NCBI RefSeq assembly: GCF_002504165.1
Contig: NZ_CP021406.1
Location: forward strand, 114,641 to 178,640
DNA from: Pacificitalea manganoxidans
Lineage (GTDB): Bacteria > Pseudomonadota > Alphaproteobacteria > Rhodobacterales > Rhodobacteraceae
Reading direction: 5' to 3'
Length of the DNA stretch: 64,000 nucleotides
A model generated the notes under the pieces. That model had not been told where the DNA came from. It saw only the letters and a list, made by a program, of their open reading frames with translations, and did not search any database. Each line of letters starts with the position of its first letter. The first letter of the stretch is position 1. The position numbers and the translations under genes are program-made. Shown here one piece after another: positions 1-8,384 of the stretch.

Positions 1-274
1 CATCAATCTCTTGGGCTGTGTAGAACCTGTGCCCGCGGTTGTCTGCGTGCACTTCCGGGAAGCTGCCGTCTTTGTGCCGGTTGCGCAGATTAGATGTGCT
101 TACGCGCAGGAGGCTGGCAACTTCGGTAGAACTGAAACGGCGCAGGGACTTTCGTTCTTCGGGTTCGAAAGCGATCTTCATCTGGCGATCCAAAGACTCA
201 GCCAGATTGTCTGCAAATGCTCCGATGTCGGAAGAGCCTATGCCTTGCGTGTATCCAACGTTACGATCATCCAT
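1..274 (-). CDS. repA: Plasmid partitioning protein RepA, N-terminal part (runs off the left edge)
   Basis: Only the first 91 codons are present. The reading frame starts at an ATG complementary to 272-274 and continues past base 1. The visible part has an acidic N-terminal stretch and, at about residues 48-80, a MerR-like winged helix-turn-helix (FSSTEVASLLRVSTSNLRNR), followed by FPEVHADNRGHRFYTAQEID. This is the N-terminal signature of RepA of repABC plasmids, a ParA-like ATPase that partitions the replicon and represses its own operon. The ParA ATPase domain, repB and repC should lie to the left of the window. The family places the window on a repABC replicon of an alphaproteobacterium. 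Confidence 0.85.
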   Translation of the reverse strand, partial: MDDRNVGYTQGIGSSDIGAFADNLAESLDRQMKIAFEPEERKSLRRFSSTEVASLLRVSTSNLRNRHKDGSFPEVHADNRGHRFYTAQEID

Positions 275-616
275 GTCCTGCTGCCCACTCTCGGCCTCTG
301 TTAAGGCTCTTAGTCATTCTGACGGTGTACAGCGCGTTTGACGCGTTTTGCCGTCAGAATGGGAATGCCACGATCCAGTGTGTCCGGCAAGAAGAATTTA
401 GATGTAGTGTGAAAGTTACCCACAGCGCCAATACGTACAGTCACATCAAAATTAACGCAAGTTTTTGATTTTATTTAATTAAGTCTACGAGCTCGTGTTT
501 CAAACCACCTATCCGAATTGTTTAGACGGTATCGGCTAAACCCATGCAACCAATGGCACAATTGACCTTCTGACGGTGCCTGGAGCGATAGATTCAGCTG
601 GATGAGCCTTTGCTAG
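275..616. other. Upstream region of repA, non-coding
   Basis: No convincing gene lies here. The stretch is AT-richer than its surroundings, especially at 460-540, as expected for a replicon control region. It contains an inverted repeat (316-360) close to the repA start and a second partial copy of one arm (TTCTGACGGTG, about 568-578). It presumably holds the repA promoter and operator, but I cannot place -35 and -10 boxes with confidence. Confidence 0.5.
316..360. repeat. Inverted repeat upstream of repA
   Basis: The arms ATTCTGACGG (316-325) and CCGTCAGAAT (351-360) are perfect 10-bp inverted repeats separated by 25 bases. The site begins 42 bases upstream of the repA start codon. repABC operons are autorepressed by RepA/RepB and carry palindromic partition sites near the operon, so an operator or parS-like site is a reasonable inference, not a demonstrated one. 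Confidence 0.5.
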
Positions 617-1593
617 TTACAGTCGGGAGTAGACCGATTCTGATGCAATTAGACCAAGTCGCTCCGCTCGTTCGAGCAACATCTTGACCGAAGACGGCTG
701 CCAGCTGGCACGACCCCGAGGGGTGCGCTCACGCATCGATTCCAGCAGGTCGCAGATTGCCTGCAGCATTATATCAGGATCCGCACCCTTGATAGCTGCT
801 ACAATCGCCGGCAGGCGATCGTCGGTTTTGGGACGTCCAGCGCGTCCAAGCACTTCATCAGGCAGGAACCCGTCGCGCACATATGCCTTCACGGCGCGGA
901 GCAAGCGGCTTTGGGTCCAGCGGCGATCTGGGGGCAGGGGGCAATTGATGATCCGCAGGACGTCTTCCGAGGCCATATGGGGGCGCAAGCGGCGCACGTG
1001 GGGTACCCAACCTGCGCGGTCTCGTTCAGGCGCTCCATGTAGCCGTCTTGCCGCGCCAGTCGCACCTTGCGCAGCGCGGCGGGGTCCTTGGCGCGAAGCC
1101 CAGGGTTGCCGCCCACACGTCCTTTGGCGCGCGCAGAGGCGAGCCCAGCCTTTGTCCGTTCGCGGATCAGCGCGCGTTCGAACTCGGCCGCAGCGCCCAG
1201 AACCTGCAGGGTGAACTTGCCCTGCGGGGAGGCAGTATCGATCAGGTCTTGGAGTGAACGAAAGAAAGCACCCCTGGCTTCCAGCCGCTCGATCACCTCC
1301 AGCAAGTGCGACAGAGACCGCGCAAGCCGGTGATCCGCACGACAACCAGCGTGTCACCGCTCTGGACACGTTCCAGCACGCGCGCGGTTGCCGCCTGAGG
1401 CGTGTTCTTCGAAGATTTCGGCGCAACCCGCAGATTGGAGAGCCTCAGACGGGGGCAGGGGGGTCTGATCCTCTGTTGATACGCGCGCATAGCCTATGAG
1501 GGGCCTGAAATCGGGCCGTTTGCAATTTAAGGTATCGGTAATAAACGACCGTTTGTAAATGAATGCAAGGGCGCGCTCTGTGGCGCTGTTCAT
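617..1593 (-). pseudogene. Serine recombinase/resolvase pseudogene (three frameshifts)
   Basis: Three overlapping minus-strand frames together encode one resolvase/invertase-family protein. The N-terminal catalytic motif LIGYARVSTEDQT is in one frame, then RVQSGDTLVVVRI in a second, then SLSHLLEVIERLEARGAFF through LIRERTKAGLASARAKGR in a third. A C-terminal helical domain (residues from WVPHVRRLRPHM on) returns in another frame. The breaks fall near 1382, 1333 and 1017, and each is explained by loss of one base relative to the expected reading. The catalytic Ser motif survives, but no full-length protein can be made without three frame corrections. The start is taken at the ATG at 1593; the natural start could be a later codon nearer the LIGYARVS motif. 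The gene is probably a leftover of a Tn3-type or plasmid-resolution system. Confidence 0.8.
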
Positions 1594-1732
1594 CAGAAAG
1601 CCCTTGGTTTCCATACGCAGAGCGCGATCAGGGAGGTCTCGCGGACCATCGCGCGCGCGTGCTATGTAAGGTGTACAAACGCACTCTGATAAAACCCTTG
1701 GGTAAAGCTCAAAATAGCTGTATTTTGCGCAT

Positions 1733-2800
1733 ATGAGGCCTGGAACCCCCGCATTGTATGATGAATCCGACGCGCTCGGCATTTATGCTGAGGAGGTCGA
1801 ACAGGCGTCTGAGGACGACCTGTGGTTTCTGCCCGGTCCGATGGACGACGAGCCGGACTATTTGCCGCCGGGACCACGGGCCGAACCGCGTGAAACCGAG
1901 GTCCTCGACGAATGGCGGAAGGCAGAGGGCGGGCAGGCCGCGCGTCTTGCCCGTGTGGCCGGTCGCGTCGGCGCGCTGGACGACCGGTTGAAGCGCGGAC
2001 CGGAAGGATGGCGGCATCGGCTTGCGCTGATGGAGGCCGCAGATTTGAGCTGGCACACCGGTGACCGCATCAGCCAAGACCGGCTGGCGCTCTGGATCTC
2101 GCTGCGCCTGTCCGGTGTCCAGGACGACACGGCGGCGCTGGCGCGAGTCGGATGGGCGATTCGGCGACTGACGGGTGGACCGGGACCGGAGCAGGACCTT
2201 TCCGCCTTCCTCGACCGTCGCGACCCCGAGAACATCAGTGATGAGACCGAGCCGTTCGTGGATCGCGCGAGCGGTTGGCTGGATCTGATGGGGCAGGCCA
2301 CGGACCTGCACCCGATCACTCGCGCTTGCGCGGGCTTTCACCTCTGGCGCCTCGCGGGGCTCGGGCAGCACGACGACCGTATGGAAGCGGCTGTCGCAGC
2401 TGCGCGGATCGCGGCCAGCGATGGAAGAGGCGCAGTCTTCACGCCTCTGGCCATGGGCGGGGCAGGGGGACTACGAGCCGGTGGTTCACCGTTCGAACGT
2501 CTGGAACGCTGGCTATACGGGATGGAAGCCGCGTGCCTGACCGCGGTGCGGCACCTTGACGATATCGAGGCATGGTCGGCGCGGGCGGAAGCCGAAATGA
2601 CATTGCTCTCGGGCAGGACGCCGCCGGCCTTGCGCGCAGTGCTGACCGAATGGCCGCTCGTCTCTGCGCCAATGGCCCAGGCCCTGACGAGTGCCAGTCG
2701 CGCCGCTGTTCAGCGCAACCTTGCATGGATGCAAGAGCGGGGTCTGATCCGCGAGGTGACAGGACAGGGGCGGTTCAGGATGTGGAAGGCGACAAACTGA
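1733..2800 (+). CDS. DUF1612/helix-turn-helix (RHE_PE00001-like) family protein
   Basis: This 355-aa protein is soluble, with no signal peptide or membrane segment. The N-terminal half (about 1-140) is acidic and ends in WISLRLSGVQDDTAALARVGWAIRRL. The C-terminal 75 residues look like a winged helix-turn-helix, with a helix pair around LVSAPMAQALTSASRAAVQRN and a final wing GQGRFRMWKA. This resembles plasmid proteins of rhizobia and rhodobacters annotated as DUF1612 plus HTH, whose function is unknown. The gene stands alone, about 140 bases from the recombinase remnant that it diverges from. The assignment rests on overall architecture and the C-terminal pattern, so the family name is tentative. 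Confidence 0.55.
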   Translation: MRPGTPALYDESDALGIYAEEVEQASEDDLWFLPGPMDDEPDYLPPGPRAEPRETEVLDEWRKAEGGQAARLARVAGRVGALDDRLKRGPEGWRHRLALMEAADLSWHTGDRISQDRLALWISLRLSGVQDDTAALARVGWAIRRLTGGPGPEQDLSAFLDRRDPENISDETEPFVDRASGWLDLMGQATDLHPITRACAGFHLWRLAGLGQHDDRMEAAVAAARIAASDGRGAVFTPLAMGGAGGLRAGGSPFERLERWLYGMEAACLTAVRHLDDIEAWSARAEAEMTLLSGRTPPALRAVLTEWPLVSAPMAQALTSASRAAVQRNLAWMQERGLIREVTGQGRFRMWKATN

Positions 2801-2949
2801 AGGTTAGCGTGGGTCTCACCCGCTCACTCGACAGCAGCGATAACCGCGAGCACGCGGCAGGGCGCGCAGAAACTCACCAACACTTAATGCATTTGTTGCA
2901 CTTATTTCATATATGGTGGTAGAGAACAGAAACCGGAGAGGAGACCACC

Positions 2950-3414
2950 ATGAACATGCTGGCACACCGACATCTTCCGCCCACGCCGCAGGACGCAGCG
3001 ATTGCGCGCGTCTCTGGCCAGGCATTGTCACGCTTCGCCCAGGCGCGCGCGCCGTTGAAACTTCGTGTGACGGACTCCGAGCAGATGGAGCCGATCGAGC
3101 TTCCTGCGGGCGCCGTATCGCTGCTCATGGAGATCCTCGAGGCGATGGCAGCGGGGCGGGGGGTCACCATCATCCCCGAGAACGCCGAACTCTCGACCGT
3201 ACAGGCCGCTGAGGTTCTGAACGTCTCGCGTCCGTTCCTGATCAAGCTGCTCGAGGATGGTGCCATACCGCATCGGAAGGTCGGCAAGCATCGCCGCGTC
3301 CGCATGGAAGACGTGATGTCCTACAAGGCCGCGATCGATACCGAGCGTGAAGCTGCGCTCGATCAACTGGCCGCCGACGCTCAAGAGCAGGACATGGGCT
3401 ACCGCTCGAAATGA
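2950..3414 (+). CDS. Antitoxin with excisionase-like helix-turn-helix
   Basis: This 154-aa protein overlaps the PIN-domain gene behind it by 4 bases (ATGA), a typical toxin-antitoxin arrangement with the antitoxin first. Residues about 81-125 form a MerR/excisionase-type helix-turn-helix (STVQAAEVLNVSRPFLIKLL followed by the wing IPHRKVGKHRRVRMEDVM). This fold binds the operon's own promoter in related pairs. The start is the ATG preceded by a strong GAGAGGAG ribosome site. The last 30 residues are charged and could be the toxin-binding tail. The alternative, a plain excisionase, is less likely because of the overlapping PIN gene. Confidence 0.8.
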   Translation: MNMLAHRHLPPTPQDAAIARVSGQALSRFAQARAPLKLRVTDSEQMEPIELPAGAVSLLMEILEAMAAGRGVTIIPENAELSTVQAAEVLNVSRPFLIKLLEDGAIPHRKVGKHRRVRMEDVMSYKAAIDTEREAALDQLAADAQEQDMGYRSK

Positions 3415-3980
3415 GCCAGTACACGGTCCTGTTCGATGCGAACGTCCTTTATCCCGCGCCGATGCGCGATGCACTGATGCAGTTGGCGGTCACAGACCTT
3501 TTCAAGGCCAAGTGGACGGCCGATATCCATCGGGAGTGGATTGATGCGCTTCTGCGCAATGAACCTCATCGGGAGCGCGCCGCGCTGGAACGAACTCGCG
3601 ACTTGATGGACAGGGCCACACGCGACTGTCTGGTCACCGGCTACGAGGCATTGGTGCCGGCCCTAACACTGCCGGACCCTGACGATCGGCACGTTCTGGC
3701 GGCGGCAATCGTTGGGCGCTGTGACGCGATCGTCACGCAGAACCTGAAGGACTTCCCACCAGCGGCACTTGCGCCCTTTGGCATCGAGACCCAACACCCT
3801 GACGACTTTTTCCGGAACCAACTGTCTCTCGCGCCCGGTCTGGTCTGTTCCGCGCTGCGGAAAGTTCGCGCGCGCCTCAAGAATCCGCTCAAAAGCGTCG
3901 ACGAGTATCTCGCGATCCTGACACAGCAGGGGTTGGTCGCCACGGTTGCCGACCTGGAGCAATTCGCCGACCTGCTTTGA
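3411..3980 (+). CDS. PIN-domain toxin (VapC-like ribonuclease)
   Basis: This 189-aa protein starts LFDANVLYPAPMRD, giving the first metal-ligand Asp (residue 9) of PIN nucleases. Further acidic residues follow at LPDPDDRHVLAAAI (around 89-92) and TQNLKDFP (Asp114), the standard order of the PIN active site. These proteins are Mg/Mn-dependent RNases acting on tRNA, rRNA or mRNA. It is translationally coupled to the upstream antitoxin. It is longer than classic VapC (about 130 aa) and fits the PIN subgroup paired with excisionase-fold antitoxins. It likely serves plasmid maintenance. Confidence 0.82.
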   Translation: MSQYTVLFDANVLYPAPMRDALMQLAVTDLFKAKWTADIHREWIDALLRNEPHRERAALERTRDLMDRATRDCLVTGYEALVPALTLPDPDDRHVLAAAIVGRCDAIVTQNLKDFPPAALAPFGIETQHPDDFFRNQLSLAPGLVCSALRKVRARLKNPLKSVDEYLAILTQQGLVATVADLEQFADLL

Positions 3981-4038
3981 TCCCAGAACTGCCCTGACTG
4001 AATACGTTCTGGCCAGAGTTGTGGCACCCGATCCATCA

Positions 4039-4440
4039 TCACCGCGAGATTTCGCCCGCCAGGACTGCACGCCCGTGGACTGCAAGCGTAGCAGTGAACC
4101 TCGGGCAACCGAACTGCCGGATCACGGCGACAATGCGCGCATCGTACGCCGCTTGCCCTATGACGCGACACAGGTCTGACGCGTGAAACTGGCGGTTCGA
4201 GCTTGGCGCAGCCTTGATCTGTTCGTGCAGCTCGCGCTCTCGTGGCTCTTGAACCGGCTGTGGTGCGGGGAGAGCCGGTGGGCGCGTCGCTTCTCCAAGC
4301 GAGGTGCGCCACCGGCGCATGAAGCCGAGCAGGAAACCGGCCGGAACCTTGCTGTTCCCACGGGCCCGGTTGAAGGCAAGGAAGCGTTCCCAGATCACTT
4401 GCGTATCGACGTTCCAGCAGGGTAGGGCGCTCTTCGCGGC
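4039..4440 (-). pseudogene. 3' fragment of an unidentified gene, cut by a Tni element
   Basis: A minus-strand frame runs from the element boundary at 4440 to a TGA at 4039-4041, about 133 codons. It has no initiation codon with a ribosome site on the plasmid side. The visible protein includes ALPCWNVDTQVIWERFLAFN and PAGFLLGFMRRWR, then a Pro-rich linker and a basic C-terminus. I do not recognise the family; the tryptophan-rich motif and helical pattern do not fit RepC or a transposase I know. It reads as the tail of a gene whose 5' part was removed or displaced by insertion of the element at 4441. Confidence 0.45.
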
Positions 4441-4449
4441 TGTCGCGTA

Positions 4450-4555
4450 GCCCTTAATTGTGAGATGAGAAATTCAATGAATTCAACGACTGTGTTTTGC
4501 CCTTAAATATGAGATTTTGCCTTTAATTCCGATATTTTTGCCCTTAAACCTGAGA
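4450..4555 (+). repeat. Four transposase-binding-type repeats in the left end of Tni copy 1
   Basis: The 16-bp motif GCCCTTAATTGTGAGA (4450-4465) recurs as GCCCTTAAATATGAGA (4499-4514), GCCTTTAATTCCGATA (4519-4534) and GCCCTTAAACCTGAGA (4540-4555). Two inverted copies lie at the right end (7881-7896 and 7922-7937). Such unequal arrays of binding sites at the two ends are characteristic of TnsB/TniA-type transposases. The same set recurs in copy 2 at plus 11384. Confidence 0.75.
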
Positions 4556-4571
4556 CAGGGTTCACAGGCTT

Positions 4572-6221
4572 GTGCGGCAGATATCGATGGAAAATGATGG
4601 CGAAGACTCAGTTGCCGTTGGTGCAGAAGAGGCGCGCAGGGCTGCAGTGCTGCGTCCGCTTGTTCAGGCATATCTGAAAGGTACTGGCGGTCTGGAAAGT
4701 GGCATCAATGATGCCGTTTGGGAACTCGGTGTCAGCAGGGCTACGGTATGGCGTTGGTTAAAGCGGCTGGCCGAAGAGGGTGGGCGCACGAGCGCTCTGG
4801 TGCCGCGGAAACGGGGCCGCCCGACTGGAACAACTTTGATATCCGGCAAAGTTGAAGCGGTGATCGAAGAACATCTTCGCCGTTATTTCTTGCGCCGGGA
4901 GCGTTCGAGCCTGTCGCGCGTCGTGACAGAAATCCGCAGCGCGTGCTGGCAACAAGGCTTGCAGCCGCCGACACGGCGGACGGTTCAGCGTCGTCTGGAT
5001 GCGATGGATGCCCGCGAAGTTGCGAAAGCACGAGAGGGCGCAAAGGTGGCCCGCCAGAAATTTGCGCCGGTCACAGGTGAGGTCAAGGCCAGTGTGCCAC
5101 TGGAGATCGTCCAAATTGATCATACGCCGGCGGACATCATTCTTGTCGACAGCTTTGAACGCCAACCAATTGGGCGGCCTTGGGTCACGCTGGCGATCGA
5201 CATCGCAACGCGGATGGTAACTGGATACTACACCTCTCTGGAGGCCCCTTCGCGTCTGTCAGTGGCGCTTTGCCTGACACAGGCTGTGGCCCCCAAGGCG
5301 GAACTTCTGGCGGAATTGGTGTGCAATGTTCCTTGGCCCGCGCAGGGTAAACCGCATAGCATCCACGTCGATAACGGGCGCGATTTCCGGTCGCATGCCT
5401 TTCGGTCGGCATGTGCGGAATGGGGGATCGATCTGGTCTATCGGCCGCCAGGCAGTCCTCATTTCGGAGGGCACATCGAACGATTGATCGGCACGATGAT
5501 GGGGGCCGTGCACCTGTTGCCTGGAACAACGCAATCCTCGGTCGTGGCCAAGGGCGACTACGATGCCGAAGGCATGGCCACGATGACTTTAGGCGACTTC
5601 GATCGCTGGTTTGCCCTGGAAATCTGCCGCTACAACAACAGCATTCATTCAAGTCTTGGCTGTACGCCCGTCGCCAAATGGGAGGCGCTCTCAGAGCAAA
5701 TGATGGGCGACATCCCCTTCGAGATGGAAGCCTTTCGGGTGAGCTTCTTGCCGAGCGAATTGCGCAAGGTCAGGCGTGACGGCATCCATCTGTTTCAGAT
5801 ACGGTACTGGTCGGATGCTCTTGCAGGCCACATTGGGCGCAGCGATGGGAAGGTGGTCGTTCGCTACGACCCTCGCGATATCTCAATGATCTGGGTCGAA
5901 TTGGACGATGGCCGATATGTTGAGGCGCGTTACAGAAACCTGGAAATTCCGCCCGTGCCGCTCTGGGAATATCGCGAAGCCATGAGGAAGGCCCGTGCAC
6001 TTGGCAAGTCCGGGTCCAATGAGCTGGTCCTGGCTGAGCTGATCCGACAGCAACGCCAGATCGAAGCTGAAAGCCGGGGCCTCACGAAGGCCGAACGCCG
6101 ATCCCGTGAAAGAAAAGGGACATTGGAGGGCGCCAACTCGGCTGTCGCGACAACCGAAGGGCTGCGCGCGATCGATACGGGTGATACATCGCGCCCATTG
6201 TTCAAGGTAGAGAGATGGTGA
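4572..6221 (+). CDS. tniA: TniA-like DDE transposase (Mu/TnsB family), copy 1
   Basis: This 549-aa protein is the strand-transfer subunit. An N-terminal helix-turn-helix (ELGVSRATVWRWLKRL, about 51-66) is followed by a second DNA-binding segment and an RNase H-fold catalytic core. The catalytic triad is visible as Asp183 (IVQIDHTPADII), Asp267 (SIHVDNGRDF) and Glu303 (GGHIERLIG). The C-terminal beta-barrel and basic tail are typical of Mu transposase C-terminal proteins. The start is GTG at 4572; an ATG five codons later (4587) is also possible. It works with TniB and TniQ, encoded directly downstream. Confidence 0.88.
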   Translation: MRQISMENDGEDSVAVGAEEARRAAVLRPLVQAYLKGTGGLESGINDAVWELGVSRATVWRWLKRLAEEGGRTSALVPRKRGRPTGTTLISGKVEAVIEEHLRRYFLRRERSSLSRVVTEIRSACWQQGLQPPTRRTVQRRLDAMDAREVAKAREGAKVARQKFAPVTGEVKASVPLEIVQIDHTPADIILVDSFERQPIGRPWVTLAIDIATRMVTGYYTSLEAPSRLSVALCLTQAVAPKAELLAELVCNVPWPAQGKPHSIHVDNGRDFRSHAFRSACAEWGIDLVYRPPGSPHFGGHIERLIGTMMGAVHLLPGTTQSSVVAKGDYDAEGMATMTLGDFDRWFALEICRYNNSIHSSLGCTPVAKWEALSEQMMGDIPFEMEAFRVSFLPSELRKVRRDGIHLFQIRYWSDALAGHIGRSDGKVVVRYDPRDISMIWVELDDGRYVEARYRNLEIPPVPLWEYREAMRKARALGKSGSNELVLAELIRQQRQIEAESRGLTKAERRSRERKGTLEGANSAVATTEGLRAIDTGDTSRPLFKVERW

Positions 6222-6222
6222 A

Positions 6223-7104
6223 TTGACGGCAGGGACAACTGAGGAAGACGGTCGGATCGCCCTCATTCAATCGGACATTTGGATCGGCTTTCCGCGGGCC
6301 GAACAAGTGCTGGACCGTTTGCAGGGTATGATCGAGGCGCCAAGGCAAACCCGTATGCCTGGCCTTCTTGTGCATGGCGCGTCCGGGATCGGAAAGACGA
6401 TGATCGCCCGAAACCTGTCGCGCAAGTACGCACCAGAATACGATCCGCCGTCAGGCATCACGCGCACACCGCTTCTGCTGTTGCAAGCGCCGCCCGCACC
6501 CGACGAACGGCGGTTCTATCTGCACATCTTGGCCGCCGTCGGCGCCCCGGCGACGGCACTGAGCGCCCGCGCTCAAAATGTGGCTTCCCTCGAAGTCCGT
6601 GTCATCGCACTCTTGCGCGACCTTGGCCTGCGGATGATCATGATCGACGAGGTCCACAATCTTTTGGCCGGGACCCACCGCGAACAGCGCCGCTTTCTCA
6701 ATGTTCTGCGGTATCTCAGCAATGAACTCGAAGTGTCGCTGGTATGCCTCGGGGTCAGCGAGGCCGTCGATGCCATCCGTGGTGATCTCCAGCTTGCCAG
6801 GCGGCTGGACGAACATCACCTGCCAAACTGGCGCGACGATGCCGAGTTCTCGGACATGATTCAAACACTCATCGCGGCAATGCCCCTCGAGAAGAAATCC
6901 AATCTGAAGGTCAAGTCGCTCAAGCAGATGCTTGCACTGACCGGTGGGGTGACCTCGCGCATCTTCGCCCTGATCAAGGATCTTTCCATCGACGCCATTG
7001 TCACTGGTGATGAATGCATCACCGATGACGCAATCGCAAAATGGACGCCGGTTTGGTCGCGTCACGCGTCCGCTGGGCGGCGGCTCGAGAAGTCCCGGGT
7101 GTGA
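6223..7104 (+). CDS. tniB: TniB-like AAA+ ATPase, copy 1
   Basis: This 293-aa protein has a Walker A motif HGASGIGKT (about 51-59) and a Walker B motif MIMIDEVHN (about 138-146), the pattern of the TniB/TnsC/IstB-type transposition regulators that choose target DNA and activate the transposase. The start is a TTG one base after the tniA stop, so the two are translationally coupled. It ends overlapping tniQ. It is of normal length and intact. Confidence 0.86.
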   Translation: MTAGTTEEDGRIALIQSDIWIGFPRAEQVLDRLQGMIEAPRQTRMPGLLVHGASGIGKTMIARNLSRKYAPEYDPPSGITRTPLLLLQAPPAPDERRFYLHILAAVGAPATALSARAQNVASLEVRVIALLRDLGLRMIMIDEVHNLLAGTHREQRRFLNVLRYLSNELEVSLVCLGVSEAVDAIRGDLQLARRLDEHHLPNWRDDAEFSDMIQTLIAAMPLEKKSNLKVKSLKQMLALTGGVTSRIFALIKDLSIDAIVTGDECITDDAIAKWTPVWSRHASAGRRLEKSRV

Positions 7105-7892
7105 AGCCGCGCCCGCTGCCAAAGACTGTCGCGCCGCTGCCAGACGAGTTGTTGTCAGGTTGGTTGTCTCGGCTGGCTGCGGCCAACTACTGTAATGACG
7201 CGGAACTGCTGGCCCATATCGAGATCGATACACGACATGGCGCCGCCCTGGACTTCGACGTTGAGGCGGCCGATGCGGAAAAGATATCTATCGCTGCGCG
7301 TGTCGATCCCGACACCGTGCAGTCAATGACTTTTAGGGCAATGACGAAAATGGAGATGATGCTCACAGCGCAAGTTCCTTTCCAGTCTTGCCCCGAGTGT
7401 TCCCGACGCGGCCTCTCGCTCAGGCATTGGCGGCGATCCTGGGCATTTGATTGCCAATTTTGCGGGACCCTACTTGTTCGGAGCCTCGCAAAGCCCGGTG
7501 ACGAAAAGTTGCCTGAAAAACTGATAGACCGTGCGCGCTGCGGGGCAGGGCTGCTTGAGCACGCAGCGACGTCAAACCGCCCCAACCTACTTCGACGTGC
7601 GATGCGCGCGGTCACCTTTGGCATGTCGCTCAAGGCCGTCCGCGGGGATCCGTTATTCGCTCTTCAGAGCCCCAGACCGGAAGTGAGGCTGTTCTGCCTT
7701 GCGGCGATCGCTGCGGCCCAGTCTCGTCCGCTGATAAAAGCGGCCATATCCAGCGCCGGTGCCGACGACTATGTAAGAATTGCTCTGTTGCGCGCCTTCG
7801 AGAGAGAGCCACGTCTGCTTGCCGCAGTTGATCATGTTGCGCAACAGCGCGCCAGAAGCACAGGACCAAAGACAGCCGAATCTCACAGTTAA
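7101..7892 (+). CDS. tniQ: TniQ family protein, copy 1
   Basis: The protein begins VKPRPLPKTVAPLPDELLSG, the standard opening of TniQ/TnsD-family proteins. It contains two zinc-ligand CxxC pairs, CPEC and CQFC, about 25 residues apart. I take the GTG at 7101, which overlaps the tniB stop (GTGA), as the start; the frame is open back to an ATG at 7041. TniQ proteins guide target choice in Tn5053/Tn7-like elements. The second half is shorter and less conserved than in TnsD, and there is no extra DNA-binding domain. Confidence 0.8.
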   Translation: MKPRPLPKTVAPLPDELLSGWLSRLAAANYCNDAELLAHIEIDTRHGAALDFDVEAADAEKISIAARVDPDTVQSMTFRAMTKMEMMLTAQVPFQSCPECSRRGLSLRHWRRSWAFDCQFCGTLLVRSLAKPGDEKLPEKLIDRARCGAGLLEHAATSNRPNLLRRAMRAVTFGMSLKAVRGDPLFALQSPRPEVRLFCLAAIAAAQSRPLIKAAISSAGADDYVRIALLRAFEREPRLLAAVDHVAQQRARSTGPKTAESHS

Positions 7893-7946
7893 GGACAAAA
7901 CTCGACGCTCAAAGCGCCATGTCTCAGATTTAAAGGCAAAGCGACA

Positions 7947-8384
7947 CGGCGTAAAGCTCGCCATTCCGATACTGCCGCCGCCACATAGTCAGCAGGAAGC
8001 GCGATACCATGCCGACGTGTCGTTACCGCCACCTCACGTCGCCCGACGAAGCTCCCCTCCACGATCTGGAGGTTGTCCGCATCACCCCAGTATCGCCGCC
8101 GCGGCACGTGCCCGTCATTCCCACGCTTGACAGCATAGGTTTTACGGCTAACAATCCAAAAGCGCGAATTTCGGATATTGTTCGAATAACGAACATCGGT
8201 TTTTTTGAGAATGAAGCTACCTAAAACGGCGAAGAGCCAGGATCTACCGGCGACGCGACGGAGGATGCGTTTCGGTAGAGGGTTGCTGGAGCAATTAAGG
8301 GCATTCGCCGCCCGCTGTGCGAGTGCGTTTGATTTGTTGAAGCGATTCCGGGGTGCGCAGGAGTGACAAAATGGAGGAGAGTAA
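7947..8384. other. Stretch between Tni copy 1 and the tannase gene
   Basis: The only suggestive coding signal is a minus-strand frame from about 8140 into the element junction at 7947. It reads KRGNDGHVPRRRYWGDADN and continues to HGIALPADYVAAAVSEWRA. It has amino-acid composition like a real protein and is cut by the element. I do not recognise it; a 5' or internal fragment of a mobile-element gene is possible. From 8150 to 8384 I see only the AT-richer upstream region of the tannase gene, ending in a ribosome site. Confidence 0.4.

Larger units (their letters stand above)
4441..7946 (+). mobile_element. Tni (Tn5053/Tn402-like) element, copy 1
   Basis: This is a 3506-bp element with imperfect terminal inverted repeats: TGTCGCGTAGCCCTTAATTG at the left end and TGTCGCTTTGCCTTTAAATC reading in from the right end. 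It carries tniA, tniB and tniQ in one operon and no resolvase. The TGTCG terminus, the DDE transposase with an AAA+ partner, and multiple end repeats are the hallmarks of the Tn7/Tn5053/Tn402 group. The second copy, 11384 bp to the right, gives the same proteins and, as far as I compared, the same bases. Confidence 0.88.
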
